Source: Pseudotabrizicola alkalilacus (GTDB taxonomy: Bacteria; Pseudomonadota; Alphaproteobacteria; Rhodobacterales; Rhodobacteraceae). Taken from it: a DNA stretch of 64,000 bases. Under the pieces are notes generated by a model. That model was not told the DNA's origin. It searched no databases and was given only the letters and a program-made list of their open reading frames with translations. The number at the start of each line of letters is the position of its first letter. The stretch's first letter is position 1. The position numbers were made by a program, and so were the translations under genes. The DNA lies in the NCBI RefSeq assembly GCF_003443995.1, contig NZ_QWEY01000009.1:124001-188000 (forward strand), read 5' to 3'. Positions 7,495-15,939 of this stretch are shown here, one piece after another.

Positions 7495-8517
7495 TTAGCC
7501 CTTTTTCAGGCAGCGGCTGCCCAGCACTTCGGCGATCTGCACCGCGTTCAAGGCCGCGCCTTTGCGCAGGTTGTCGGAGACAACCCAGATGTTCAGGCCG
7601 TTTTCAACCGTCTCATCCTGCCGGATGCGGCTGATATAGGTGGCATATTCGCCCACGCAGTCGATCGGCGTGATGTAGCCACCGGCCTCGCGCTTGTCGA
7701 CCACCAGCACGCCCGGCGCTTCGCGCAGGATGTCGGTGGCCTCTTCCCAGTCGAGGTAATCTTCAAACTCGATGTTGATCGCCTCGGAGTGGCCGACGAA
7801 GACCGGGACGCGGACGCAGGTCGCGGTGACCTTGATCTTGGGATCGAGGATCTTCTTGGTCTCGACCACCATTTTCCACTCTTCCTTGGTGTCGCCGGAA
7901 TCGAGGAACACGTCGATATGCGGGATCACGTTGAAGGCGATCTGCTTGGGATAGACCGACGGCTTCACTTCCTGACCCGGCACATAGATGCCCTTGGTCT
8001 GGTTCCACAGCTCATCAATCGCCTCTTTGCCGGTGCCCGAAACGGACTGATAGGTGGACACCACCACCCGCTTGATCCGGGCACGGTCGTGCAGCGGCTT
8101 CAGCGCCACCACCATCTGCGCGGTCGAGCAGTTGGGGTTGGCGATGATGTTCTTGTTCTTGTAATGCACCACCTGATCGGCGTTCACTTCGGGCACGATC
8201 AGCGGGATCTGGGGGTCGTAGCGGTAGAGCGACGAGTTGTCGATCACCACACAGCCCTGACTGGCGGCCTTTGGCGCATAGATCTTGGTCGCGTCCGAGC
8301 CGATGGCAAACAGTGCGATATCCCAGCCGGTGAAGTCAAACGTGTCGAGGTCCTTGGTCTTGAGAGTCTTGTCGCCAAAGGACACTTCGGTCCCCAGCGA
8401 CTTGCGGCTGGCAAGTGCGGTGATCTCATCCACGGGAAACTCACGCTCGGCGAGGATATTGAGCATTTCTTTGCCCACATTCCCCGTCGCGCCTACGACA
8501 ACGACTTTATAGCCCAT
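7495..8517 (-). CDS. asd: Aspartate-semialdehyde dehydrogenase
   Basis: This enzyme reduces L-aspartyl-4-phosphate to the semialdehyde with NADPH, feeding lysine/diaminopimelate, methionine and threonine synthesis. The 340-aa protein starts MGYKVVVVGATGNVGKE (nucleotide-binding GxTGxxG). It carries the active-site Cys130 in NPNCST and the RVPVFVGHSEAINIEF block. The start at 8517 is chosen because GGAGGG lies upstream of it; the in-frame ATG four codons earlier overlaps that Shine-Dalgarno. It appears monocistronic with a shared terminator downstream. dapF, another enzyme of the diaminopimelate route, lies about 39 kb away in the same window. Confidence 0.96.
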   Translation of the reverse strand: MGYKVVVVGATGNVGKEMLNILAEREFPVDEITALASRKSLGTEVSFGDKTLKTKDLDTFDFTGWDIALFAIGSDATKIYAPKAASQGCVVIDNSSLYRYDPQIPLIVPEVNADQVVHYKNKNIIANPNCSTAQMVVALKPLHDRARIKRVVVSTYQSVSGTGKEAIDELWNQTKGIYVPGQEVKPSVYPKQIAFNVIPHIDVFLDSGDTKEEWKMVVETKKILDPKIKVTATCVRVPVFVGHSEAINIEFEDYLDWEEATDILREAPGVLVVDKREAGGYITPIDCVGEYATYISRIRQDETVENGLNIWVVSDNLRKGAALNAVQIAEVLGSRCLKKG

Positions 8518-8592
8518 CCGGCCCTCCATGCGTCAAACGACGGGGTTCCTTACCGCAAAGGGGGGGGCGGGGGAAGAGTTGATAAAGAAAGA

Positions 8593-8640
8593 GTGGGGGC
8601 GCTGCCCCCACACCCCCAGGATATTTGTGAACAGATGAAG
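8593..8640 (-). terminator. Hairpin plus conserved ATATTT tail typical of Rhodobacteraceae; terminator of the MFS gene
   Basis: The stem GTGGGGGC/GCCCCCAC with a 3-nt loop (8593-8611) is followed on the minus strand by a T-rich TCTTTCTTTATC, so it terminates the MFS gene ending at 8653. The flanking AAATATCCTGGGGGTG block and the TTCATCTGTTCACA next to it form a string I recall as recurring many times in Rhodobacteraceae genomes, so it may also be a dispersed repeat. Confidence 0.7.
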
Positions 8641-8652
8641 TCCGCGGGCAAA

Positions 8653-9819
8653 TCAGTCAGTGCGGTCTTGTGAGAAGGCATAGACGACAAGGCCAGCGGC
8701 CAGCATCAGCGCGATGAAGCCGAAGATGGTGGCATAGGGGGCAGAGGCCGGGTCGGGCGCCGTGCTGGCATGGATGCGCCCGGTGACGAGTTGCAACAGG
8801 CCGACAGGGGCGATGCCGAACAGGTTCAACAGTGTGACGCCGCGCCCGGTGAGATGCGCGGGGATGAAGGCACGGCCATGGGCGATGACCATGGGAAAGG
8901 AGGCCCCGGCGAAGCCGAGGCCGGCCAGCAGGGCGATGGTAAGGGCGGGGCTTTGTGGCGACAGCCACAAGCCGGTGAGGCAGGCCAGCGCAAGGGCATT
9001 GCCGCCGAAGATCAGCCATTTGCGGGTGCCGAGCACGCGCTCCAGCGGGCCATAGGCAAAGCTGCCCGCCACCATCGCCAGCCCCATGATCAGGCTGACC
9101 TGCCCGATCCATGCGGCATCGGCCCCGAACACATCGCGGAACAGCGGCCCGACCCAGAGACCGCGGATCGAGGCGGCGGGCGCATAGCACACCGCCATCA
9201 TGATCAGCATCGGCCAGAGCGCGGGCATGCGCAAAAGGTCCAGCAGACTGCCCTTTTGCCCGCCACCTGTGCGGGGAGGGTCGCGCAAGAGGGTGAGGAT
9301 CGCCAAAGCGATAAGCGCCGTGATCGCCGCCAGCCCCCAGAGCGAACCGCGCCAGCCGAAGGCCTCGACCGCCAGCGACAACGGCAGCGACGAGCCGATG
9401 TTGCCCAGATTGCCGATGCCCACGGTCGCCCCGGCCAGCGTGCCAAACACCGCTGGCGCATAGCTGCGGGCAAAGATGTAATAGGATGCCATCAGCACCG
9501 ACGAACAGCCTATCCCGATCAGCACCATGGCCAGCTTGATCGCCCCCGGCCCGCCCGCCATGGCAAAGATCACCGCCCCGACTGCGCCGGTGCCGACCAG
9601 CGCAGCCGTGGTCAGGCGCGGACCAATCCGGTCCAGCGCCTCGCCCACCGGGATCTGCATCACGGCAAAGGCCAGAAACCACAGGCCCGAGGCGGCGGCC
9701 AGATCGCTGGCGGTTGCGCCCAGATCGGTCTGCAGCACCGGGGTCAGAACCGCCAGAAAGGCACGGTAGAACTGGCTGAGCACATAGGCCGCCAGCAGGG
9801 CTGCAATTCCGGCGCGCAT
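8653..9819 (-). CDS. Major facilitator superfamily transporter
   Basis: This 388-aa membrane protein has twelve predicted hydrophobic helices in the MFS layout. Helix 1 runs AALLAAYVLSQFYRAFLAV. The loop 2-3 motif is present in the form GEALDRIGPRLT, an MFS motif A variant that lacks the usual second Arg/Lys pair. A charged central loop (LLRDPPRTGGGQKGS) separates the halves. The N-terminus resembles the nitrate/cyanate-like MFS branch, but no residue pattern fixes the substrate. It stands alone, divergent from the DUF4424 gene with a 150-base shared upstream region, and ends in a strong terminator. Confidence 0.85.
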   Translation of the reverse strand: MRAGIAALLAAYVLSQFYRAFLAVLTPVLQTDLGATASDLAAASGLWFLAFAVMQIPVGEALDRIGPRLTTAALVGTGAVGAVIFAMAGGPGAIKLAMVLIGIGCSSVLMASYYIFARSYAPAVFGTLAGATVGIGNLGNIGSSLPLSLAVEAFGWRGSLWGLAAITALIALAILTLLRDPPRTGGGQKGSLLDLLRMPALWPMLIMMAVCYAPAASIRGLWVGPLFRDVFGADAAWIGQVSLIMGLAMVAGSFAYGPLERVLGTRKWLIFGGNALALACLTGLWLSPQSPALTIALLAGLGFAGASFPMVIAHGRAFIPAHLTGRGVTLLNLFGIAPVGLLQLVTGRIHASTAPDPASAPYATIFGFIALMLAAGLVVYAFSQDRTD

Positions 9820-9969
9820 GTCTGGTCATCCTCCCCGATGGAGCGCGACCATTGCAGGCTCACGAAGGCGGGTCAACCTGCGGACATCAAAGGCCCGAGG
9901 CCAAGGATCGGCCTTGCCGAAGCCCCGCGTGGGGGGCAGAGTGGGCGCACATCGGATTGGAGAATTGGG

Positions 9970-11022
9970 ATGCGTTTTCTGGCTGTTCTGGCGGCAGGTC
10001 TGGCGATGGCGGTCGCGCCCATGGCGCAGGCCAATGACGGCTTTGGCGGGCTAAGCGCGACCGGGCTGACCTTTGGCCAGACCGACGCCATCGCGATGGA
10101 AGAGGAAGACCTGTTCATCAGCCGCGATCAGGTGCGGGTCGATTATGTGTTCCGCAACCTGACCGATGCCGATGTGACGGGCGAGGTGATCTTTCCGCTG
10201 CCGCCGATTGCCCTCAGCTATCTGATGAATTCCGAATACAACCTGCCGGATGATCCCAGCCGACCCGATCTGGTCAATTTCCGCGCTGTGGTGGATGGGG
10301 GAGAGGTGCCGGTCAGCATCGACCGGATCGCGGTGATCGAGCCGTTCTGGGAAGAGGGCCGCCCGCTGTCGCAGCAATATGACACGCCGGGCGAGGATGT
10401 GACGGCGCGCTTGCTGCACTACGGCCTGCCGCTGGTGCCCGATGCCGAGGCGGTGCAGATGGCGCTGGAGCAGATGGACTCCGCTACCCTGCGCGCCATG
10501 GCAGATGACGGTCTGCTGGAGGCATTCAACGACGGGCCTGACCTGACCGGCGAAGACGTGATGCCGCTGTGGTCGGTCATCCTGCGCTATCACTGGACCC
10601 AGACCTTTCCGGCGGGGCAGCAGCTGCGGGTCTCGCACAGCTACGACAACCGGCCTCCGGGGGGCATCTTTGTCTGGCAGGATCCGCCGCAGGCCGAATG
10701 GCTGTCGGGGCTGAGCCAGCAGTATTGCATTGATGCAGCCACCTCGCGCGGGCTGGCGAAACATCTGGCCGCGTCAGAGTCGGACGGAATGGTGACCGGC
10801 GTGGCTTGGCACATCGCCTATGTGCTGCGCACCGCCAATTCCTGGGCCGGGCCAATCGGGCGGTTTCGCCTGACGGTGGACAAGGGTGACGCGGGCCATA
10901 TCCTGTCGCTCTGCGCCGAGGGGGTGAAGAAGACCGGGCCAACCACGTTTCAGGTGGAAAAGCGCGATTTTACTCCGGAGGCAGATCTGGAGATCCTGAT
11001 CGTCGCCCCGATAGACGGCTAA
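9970..11022 (+). CDS. Secreted DUF4424-family protein
   Basis: The protein (350 aa) starts with a Sec signal peptide (MRFLAVLAAGLAMAVAPMAQA, cleavage near AQA-ND). The mature N-terminus contains GGLSATGLTFGQTDAIAM and EEDLFISRDQVRVDYVF, which I recognise as the start of the DUF4424 domain; this fills most of the protein. A pair of Cys residues (QQYCIDAA and LSLCAEG) could form a disulfide in the periplasm. The function of the family is unknown. I placed the start at the signal peptide and disregarded the very long open frame extending upstream, which is antisense to the MFS gene. Its stop overlaps that of the convergent MFS gene by three bases. Confidence 0.8.
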   Translation: MRFLAVLAAGLAMAVAPMAQANDGFGGLSATGLTFGQTDAIAMEEEDLFISRDQVRVDYVFRNLTDADVTGEVIFPLPPIALSYLMNSEYNLPDDPSRPDLVNFRAVVDGGEVPVSIDRIAVIEPFWEEGRPLSQQYDTPGEDVTARLLHYGLPLVPDAEAVQMALEQMDSATLRAMADDGLLEAFNDGPDLTGEDVMPLWSVILRYHWTQTFPAGQQLRVSHSYDNRPPGGIFVWQDPPQAEWLSGLSQQYCIDAATSRGLAKHLAASESDGMVTGVAWHIAYVLRTANSWAGPIGRFRLTVDKGDAGHILSLCAEGVKKTGPTTFQVEKRDFTPEADLEILIVAPIDG

Positions 11023-12275
11023 GCGGGCAGCGCCACCAGCGGCTTTTCCCGGATCGGCAGGTGGACGATGGCCGAAAACGCGCCCACCCCCACGCCGATC
11101 CACCAGACCAGCGTGTAATCTCCGGTGATGTCATACATCTTGCCGCCCAGCCAGACGCCCAGAAATCCGCCGATCTGATGCGACAGGAACACCATGCCGT
11201 AAAGCGTGCCCATGTAGCGCAGGCCGTAGATGTGCGCGACCAGACCCGAGGTCAACGGCACTGTGGCCAGCCACAAAGACCCCATCACGGCGGAAAAGAT
11301 CAGCACCGACTCGGGCGTGATCGGCAGCAGGATAAAGGCGGCGGCGGCGATGGTGCGGGCAACATAGATGCCGGTCAGCAGGTATTTCTTGGTATAGCGC
11401 TTGCCCAGCCACCCCGCCGTCAACGTGCCCACGATATTGGCCAACCCGATCACCGAAATCGCCACCGCCCCCAGGGCCGAGGTGGTGTTGATCCCCATCC
11501 CCGCCAGCATGCCGCCGGGGTCAATCGGCCCGCACAGCTCGGTCACAAAGGCGGGGAAATGCGCGGTGATAAAGGCCAGCTGATAGCCGCAGCTGAAAAA
11601 GCCCAGGAAAATCAGGCTGAAGGACGGATCTTTGAACGCGCGGGTCAAGACCGTGCCCATGCTTTCCTCCAGCTCGGCCCGGGTGGCGACATGCGGTGAG
11701 CGGATGAAGGGCAGCGCGAACAGGCTGCACAGGATAATCGCGGCAAAGATCACGAACACCTCTTGCCAGCTGTAGGATTGCATCAGGAACTCGGCCAGAG
11801 GCGCGCCGAACACCTGCCCCATCGACCCCGCGGCGGTGGCAATGCCCAGCGTCATCGAGCGGTGCTCGGGGGCTGCCGCGCGGCCGACCACCGCCAGCAC
11901 CACACCAAAGCCGGTGCCGGCAATGCCAAAGCCCACGAGGATCTCAAGCAACTGATGCTGACCGGGCGTCACCGCATAGGATGACAGCACCAGACCGGCG
12001 GCATAGGTCAGCGCGCCCGCGATGATCGCCTTGCGGTCGCCAAACCGCTCGGCCATCGCGCCGAACAGCGGCTGGCCGATGCCCCAGGCCAGATTCTGGA
12101 TCGCGATCGCCAGCGAAAACTCCGCCCGCGCCCAGCCGAATTCTTCGGCAATCGGAATCTGGAACACGCCAAAACTGGCGCGAATGGCAAAGCCAAGCAT
12201 CAGGATCACGCAACCTGCGATCAGAACCGGGGTCAGGATCGGGGCTATCGCGGGGGCTTTGGCGCTGGTCGACAT
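11019..12275 (-). CDS. Major facilitator superfamily transporter (oxalate/formate-antiporter-like)
   Basis: The 418-aa, 12-helix protein starts MSTSAKAPAIAPILTP. A GGAG precedes this ATG, and it removes an implausible basic leader present in the longer frame. It contains FGVFQIPIAEEFGWARAEF after helix 1 and the MFS motif GAMAERFGDRKAI in loop 2-3; both fit the monocarboxylate/oxalate-type MFS group. A short His-rich cytoplasmic stretch sits in the middle loop (FIRSPHVATRAELEE). It is convergent with the DUF4424 gene. Substrate cannot be read from sequence; small carboxylates are the family tendency. Confidence 0.82.
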   Translation of the reverse strand: MSTSAKAPAIAPILTPVLIAGCVILMLGFAIRASFGVFQIPIAEEFGWARAEFSLAIAIQNLAWGIGQPLFGAMAERFGDRKAIIAGALTYAAGLVLSSYAVTPGQHQLLEILVGFGIAGTGFGVVLAVVGRAAAPEHRSMTLGIATAAGSMGQVFGAPLAEFLMQSYSWQEVFVIFAAIILCSLFALPFIRSPHVATRAELEESMGTVLTRAFKDPSFSLIFLGFFSCGYQLAFITAHFPAFVTELCGPIDPGGMLAGMGINTTSALGAVAISVIGLANIVGTLTAGWLGKRYTKKYLLTGIYVARTIAAAAFILLPITPESVLIFSAVMGSLWLATVPLTSGLVAHIYGLRYMGTLYGMVFLSHQIGGFLGVWLGGKMYDITGDYTLVWWIGVGVGAFSAIVHLPIREKPLVALPA

Positions 12276-12408
12276 GGGGCACACTCCTGTCCGGAGGCGG
12301 AAGATGTGCCTGCGACGTTCCGGCGTCAAATGCTGTTTTGTGATCCGCACAATCAATCGGTGTGGCAAGGCGGTGCGGTGGCTGCCACGGCGACAGAGGG
12401 TGACGCCT

Positions 12409-13335
12409 TCAGGGGGCGGAGGTGATCATGTCCCGCAGGCTGGCTTCCAGTGTGATCTGCGGCGTCCATCCGGTCGCAGCGGTCAGCCGCCGGGCGTCGC
12501 CGATGCTTCGGCTGACACCAGAGTCGCCATGCGTTGCATCCTCGCGCAATACCGGGGGCCAGCCGCCGATCTGGCACAGGGCGAGTGCCATATCTTGCAG
12601 GCTGACCCCATTGCCCGAGGCGATGTTGAACAGGCCGCGCGGGCCCTTTGGTTGCGACAACGCAACGAGTGCTGTTGCCACGTCGCGCACATCAATCCAG
12701 TCGCGCACCGCAGCTGCGTTTGACAGCGCAAGCGCGGCGGGACGCGCGCGCAGTTGTTCGATAAAGGCCTGCGGCACCAGCCGCCTGGGCTGGCCGGGGC
12801 CGATCACGTTGAACGGCACCGCTACCGCCAGATCCAGATCAAGGCGGTCACCCTCGGCCAAGGCATGAAGGGTCGCTGCCGCTTTGCTCACGCCGTAAGC
12901 TGCCACGGGGCGCATCGGGTGGGTCTCGTCAATCGCCACGAGACCGGGTGGCATCGGGGCCCAGATCGCCGCTGATGACACGATGACCAGCCGCACGGGG
13001 TGGCCCATCCGCGACACCGCAGACATCAGCCGGGCGGTGGCCGTCAGATTGGCGGCAAACAGAGCCTCCCGCCCCGCATCAGTATCCGGGGCGGCAGTGC
13101 GCCCGGCACAATGGATGATCGTATTGGGACGCAAACCGGCCAGAAGATCATCGAGCGGGTCAGTGACCAGATCGGCAGCGACCCATTCAAAGCCATTGTC
13201 CTGCTGCACAGGGGACAGACTTCGCACCAGCCCGATGGGCACAGCACCGGACTGCATGAGGGTTGTCATCACGTGACTGCCGATAAAGCCACCTGCTCCG
13301 GTCACCAGAACCCTTTGGCCTGCTATCTCCTGCAC
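12409..13335 (-). CDS. NAD-dependent epimerase/dehydratase (extended SDR)
   Basis: This 308-aa protein has a Rossmann fold with VLVTGAGGFIGSHV at the N-terminus, the catalytic Ser in IVSSAA, and the Tyr-Lys pair in AYGVSKAAA, all intact. Extended SDRs of this kind act on nucleotide sugars, interconverting or dehydrating hexoses. I propose a GTG start at 13335, with AAAGGGGGC in front; the ATG 27 codons upstream has no Shine-Dalgarno and adds an unconserved-looking leader. It is the last gene of a five-gene operon with two glycosyltransferases, a DedA-type membrane protein and a PlcP/LpxH-like phosphatase, so a role in making the sugar donor for a glycolipid is likely. Confidence 0.8.
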   Translation of the reverse strand: MQEIAGQRVLVTGAGGFIGSHVMTTLMQSGAVPIGLVRSLSPVQQDNGFEWVAADLVTDPLDDLLAGLRPNTIIHCAGRTAAPDTDAGREALFAANLTATARLMSAVSRMGHPVRLVIVSSAAIWAPMPPGLVAIDETHPMRPVAAYGVSKAAATLHALAEGDRLDLDLAVAVPFNVIGPGQPRRLVPQAFIEQLRARPAALALSNAAAVRDWIDVRDVATALVALSQPKGPRGLFNIASGNGVSLQDMALALCQIGGWPPVLREDATHGDSGVSRSIGDARRLTAATGWTPQITLEASLRDMITSAP

Positions 13336-13437
13336 CCAATGCCCCCTTTGGCTTTCGCTCAGACTCTGCTGGCAAGTCCTGCGGAATTCAAACCCATAAA
13401 CCAACGGGGTGGCCATGAATAGCCGGGCGGTCGGGGG

Positions 13438-14235
13438 CTAGCGGGTCGCGTCGGAATGCGTTTCACGGTCCCTCTGCCGCTGGACGCCTTTGATCACACG
13501 CAGAAGTCGTTCGCGCAACGTGGGGCCGGAGTGGCGCAGGTCGCGCTGTGACCCAAGCCGGGGCGCGGCCCGCCGCAGATACGCAATCTGCTCAAACGTG
13601 GTCGCGACCGAGACAGTCCGCAGAATGTCGCGCAACATGCCGATGTCCGCCCGGATACCGGCACGCCACCCGCTTTTCTGCGCCTTGGACGGGCTGGCAA
13701 CGCCTGCCCAGCGGACAATCGCGACGGACAGGCCAGCGGCCTGAATATGGGTGTTCAAAAATACCTCCAGACCAAAGCGAGGCAAAGCCCCGATGTCGCG
13801 CACCAGCGGCGTGATCAGCCACATCGGCAGCACCCGCTCGCCGGTGATGTAATCCACACCCAGCCAGTGCCACAGAAACGGGGCGTTGCCGCGCAGCGAC
13901 AGCGACACATCCGCCCCGCCCCCGACGACCGGAGCAATCAGCCGTGACAGGTCAGCAGCGGTCAGGCCGGTCAGATCGGCATCCAGCAGCAGCACATGGC
14001 TGGTCCTGACCCGCGACAGCGCCTCGGCCAGAGCGGCTGATTTGCCGCGATTGGGCATCAGGCGCAAAACCTCGACGCCCGCCGCCCCGGCAATCGCTGC
14101 CGTGTCGTCTTTCGAGCCGTCATCCACCACGATGATCCGGCTGATCATAGGATGGCCCTGAACCGCCGCCAGAACACCGGCAATACGGGCAGCCTCATTA
14201 TGGGCGGGGATCAGGCAGGTAATCGCACGGGTCAT
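13438..14235 (-). CDS. Family 2 glycosyltransferase
   Basis: The 265-aa protein has a GT-A fold: ITCLIPAHNEAARIAGVL at the N-terminus, IIVVDDGSKDDTAAIA, the NRGKSAALAEAL block and the metal-binding LLLDADLTGL (DxD-like). It lacks C-terminal membrane helices, so it probably works at the inner face of the membrane with a soluble donor. Its start overlaps the stop of the DedA gene (ATGA), which indicates coupling. It is one of two different glycosyltransferases in this operon, suggesting that two sugars are added or that one enzyme extends the product of the other. Acceptor unknown. Confidence 0.85.
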   Translation of the reverse strand: MTRAITCLIPAHNEAARIAGVLAAVQGHPMISRIIVVDDGSKDDTAAIAGAAGVEVLRLMPNRGKSAALAEALSRVRTSHVLLLDADLTGLTAADLSRLIAPVVGGGADVSLSLRGNAPFLWHWLGVDYITGERVLPMWLITPLVRDIGALPRFGLEVFLNTHIQAAGLSVAIVRWAGVASPSKAQKSGWRAGIRADIGMLRDILRTVSVATTFEQIAYLRRAAPRLGSQRDLRHSGPTLRERLLRVIKGVQRQRDRETHSDATR

Positions 14236-14804
14236 TTTTCACTCCGCTGACGGGTTCTGAGATGGTAAACGGCAAACACGACAACAAAGAAGACAACCAT
14301 CAGCGTGCCACCCAGCAGCCAGTTGCCGATCCGGTCCGAAATCGCGCCGAACCACCAGCCGAGCGCCAGACAGATCATCACCTTGGGAACGGTCGCCAAA
14401 AGGTTCAGCGCCAGAAACCGCCAGAACGGCATCCGCGCCATGCCTGCGGCCAGCAAGACCGCGAACCCCGCCGAATGGGTCAGTTTGCCGATCACCAGAA
14501 TGCGCGCGTCGTTCTTGCGAAAGGCACGGATGACCTGCGCCAAACGGCGCCGGGTCACACCAAAGCGTGCGAGCCAGGGCAGCGCGACACCGGCGCGCCC
14601 CTTGCGGCCCAGACCATAGAGCAGAATGTCGCCCGCCAGATCAGCCACCACAAGCACCACAAACACCAGCTGAAGCGACACCAGCCCCGCCTTTGCCAGA
14701 TAGCCGGAGATCACCGAAATCACCGGGCCTTCCAGAACAGCAAGGGGCGCGATGATCAGCATCCCATAATCGCGGATCAACGCGCCGACCTCGGCTTCTG
14801 TCAT
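14232..14804 (-). CDS. DedA/VTT-family membrane protein
   Basis: This is a 190-aa protein with about five hydrophobic helices. It belongs to the DedA/SNARE-associated (VTT) superfamily, whose members move or flip lipids and lipid carriers such as phosphatidylethanolamine and undecaprenyl phosphate. Visible features are the re-entrant loop motif LEGPVISVISGYLAKAG (E/G/P pattern typical of DedA) and the downstream GLGRKGRAG. I start it at MTEAEVGALIRDYG, four bases after the stop of the upstream glycosyltransferase; the longer frame would overlap that gene by 68 bases. In this operon a lipid-translocating role for the glycolipid product is a reasonable inference. Confidence 0.82.
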   Translation of the reverse strand: MTEAEVGALIRDYGMLIIAPLAVLEGPVISVISGYLAKAGLVSLQLVFVVLVVADLAGDILLYGLGRKGRAGVALPWLARFGVTRRRLAQVIRAFRKNDARILVIGKLTHSAGFAVLLAAGMARMPFWRFLALNLLATVPKVMICLALGWWFGAISDRIGNWLLGGTLMVVFFVVVFAVYHLRTRQRSEK

Positions 14805-14808
14805 GGGA

Positions 14809-15939
14809 TCACTCGGCAGGTACGGCACTGGCCGCCGGTTGCGCAGCCATCGCCGTGCCGCGCCACTCAAAGCCACGGCGCAGGAAGGTGGTCAGCCAGA
14901 TCGCCGGCATCATAAGATCGCGCAGGACCAGCAGGAACACCCCCTGCACCCCCATCGGCCATCCGGCGCGGGCGGCCAGAAACACCTCGGCCAGATACCA
15001 CAGCGCGACATAGCCCACGCCAAACGCCAGATCGCCGCCGGACAGAACCAGTGCGGCAATGGCACAGATGACCGGGGCCACACCGCCGTTCAGCACCTCA
15101 AACGCAAACAGCAGCGGAAAGGCATCGCGCCGCACCCGGCTCCACCGCAGCTGCCGGTTCCAGACCTGCGCCAGGGTGCGCCGGCCAATCGGCTGCGCAT
15201 AGGGCAGCGGCGTCAGCGTCACCTCGCGCCCCATCTCGCGCGTGATCAGCGTGGCTGCGGCATCTTCGGCCAGCGTTTGCCCCAATGCCCGCAGGCCCCC
15301 GGCATGTTCCAGCAAGGGTTTGTTGAAAAACAGGGTCTTGCCCTGCGCATAAGCGGGGCCGACGCTGCCAGCAGCAAATTGCAGCAATGCCTGATTGCTG
15401 TTGAGAAACGCACATTCCAGTTGGCCGCCAAGGGTCTGCGGACGAATGCCGATGGGGGGCGAAGACACGATGCCGGTCGCAGGCCCCCAGGAACCGACCA
15501 CCGTTGCCAGATAGTCCGGCGGCAGCAGCAGATTGCTATCAGTCATGCAGACCCAGTCACCGCTGGCGGCATTCCAGCCTTTCCAGACATTGTTCAGCTT
15601 GGGATTGCCCGAGATCCGGTCATAGCCGACCAGCAACCGCGCGGGCACCTGCGGGTTGCGCGCGATCAAACGGTTCACCAGCCCGATCACCGGGTCATCC
15701 GCAGATTGCGCGCAGAAGATGATCTCGTAGCGCGGGTAATGCTGATCAAACGACGATTGCAGCGTTTCTTCGTCAAACGGGTCCAACCCGCAAACCGGGC
15801 GCAGCAGCGTCACAAAGGGCTGGCCGATCACCCCGCCGGTCGGCTCGGGGCGGTCAAGGCGGCGCAGATACAGCCAGACCGCCACCAGATGCGCGATCAT
15901 CAGCACCGTGGCGGCCGTTGCCAGGAACATGGCCGTCAT
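14809..15939 (-). CDS. GT21 ceramide-glucosyltransferase-like glycosyltransferase
   Basis: The 376-aa enzyme has an N-terminal membrane anchor (MFLATAATVLMIAHLVAVWL) and two or three C-terminal helices. The catalytic part reads VTLLRPVCGLDPFDEETLQ, KLNNVWKGWNAASGDWV, VCMTDSNLLLPPDYL, the LAEDAAATL aspartate and RQLRWSRVRR. These are the spaced D1, D2, D3 and (Q/R)xxRW motifs of ceramide glucosyltransferases (family GT21, also including hopanoid-linked HpnI). Such enzymes move a hexose from UDP-sugar to ceramide, diacylglycerol or related lipids. An ATGA overlap couples it to the phosphatase gene. Which lipid is the acceptor is not visible; diacylglycerol is attractive if the phosphatase is PlcP-like. 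Confidence 0.85.
   Translation of the reverse strand: MTAMFLATAATVLMIAHLVAVWLYLRRLDRPEPTGGVIGQPFVTLLRPVCGLDPFDEETLQSSFDQHYPRYEIIFCAQSADDPVIGLVNRLIARNPQVPARLLVGYDRISGNPKLNNVWKGWNAASGDWVCMTDSNLLLPPDYLATVVGSWGPATGIVSSPPIGIRPQTLGGQLECAFLNSNQALLQFAAGSVGPAYAQGKTLFFNKPLLEHAGGLRALGQTLAEDAAATLITREMGREVTLTPLPYAQPIGRRTLAQVWNRQLRWSRVRRDAFPLLFAFEVLNGGVAPVICAIAALVLSGGDLAFGVGYVALWYLAEVFLAARAGWPMGVQGVFLLVLRDLMMPAIWLTTFLRRGFEWRGTAMAAQPAASAVPAE

Noticed and set aside
8770-9969. A plus-strand open frame continuing upstream from the DUF4424 gene to 8770.
   Set aside because: It is antisense to the MFS gene, its sequence is Gln/Arg/His-rich with no domain, and the signal peptide at 9970 marks the true start.
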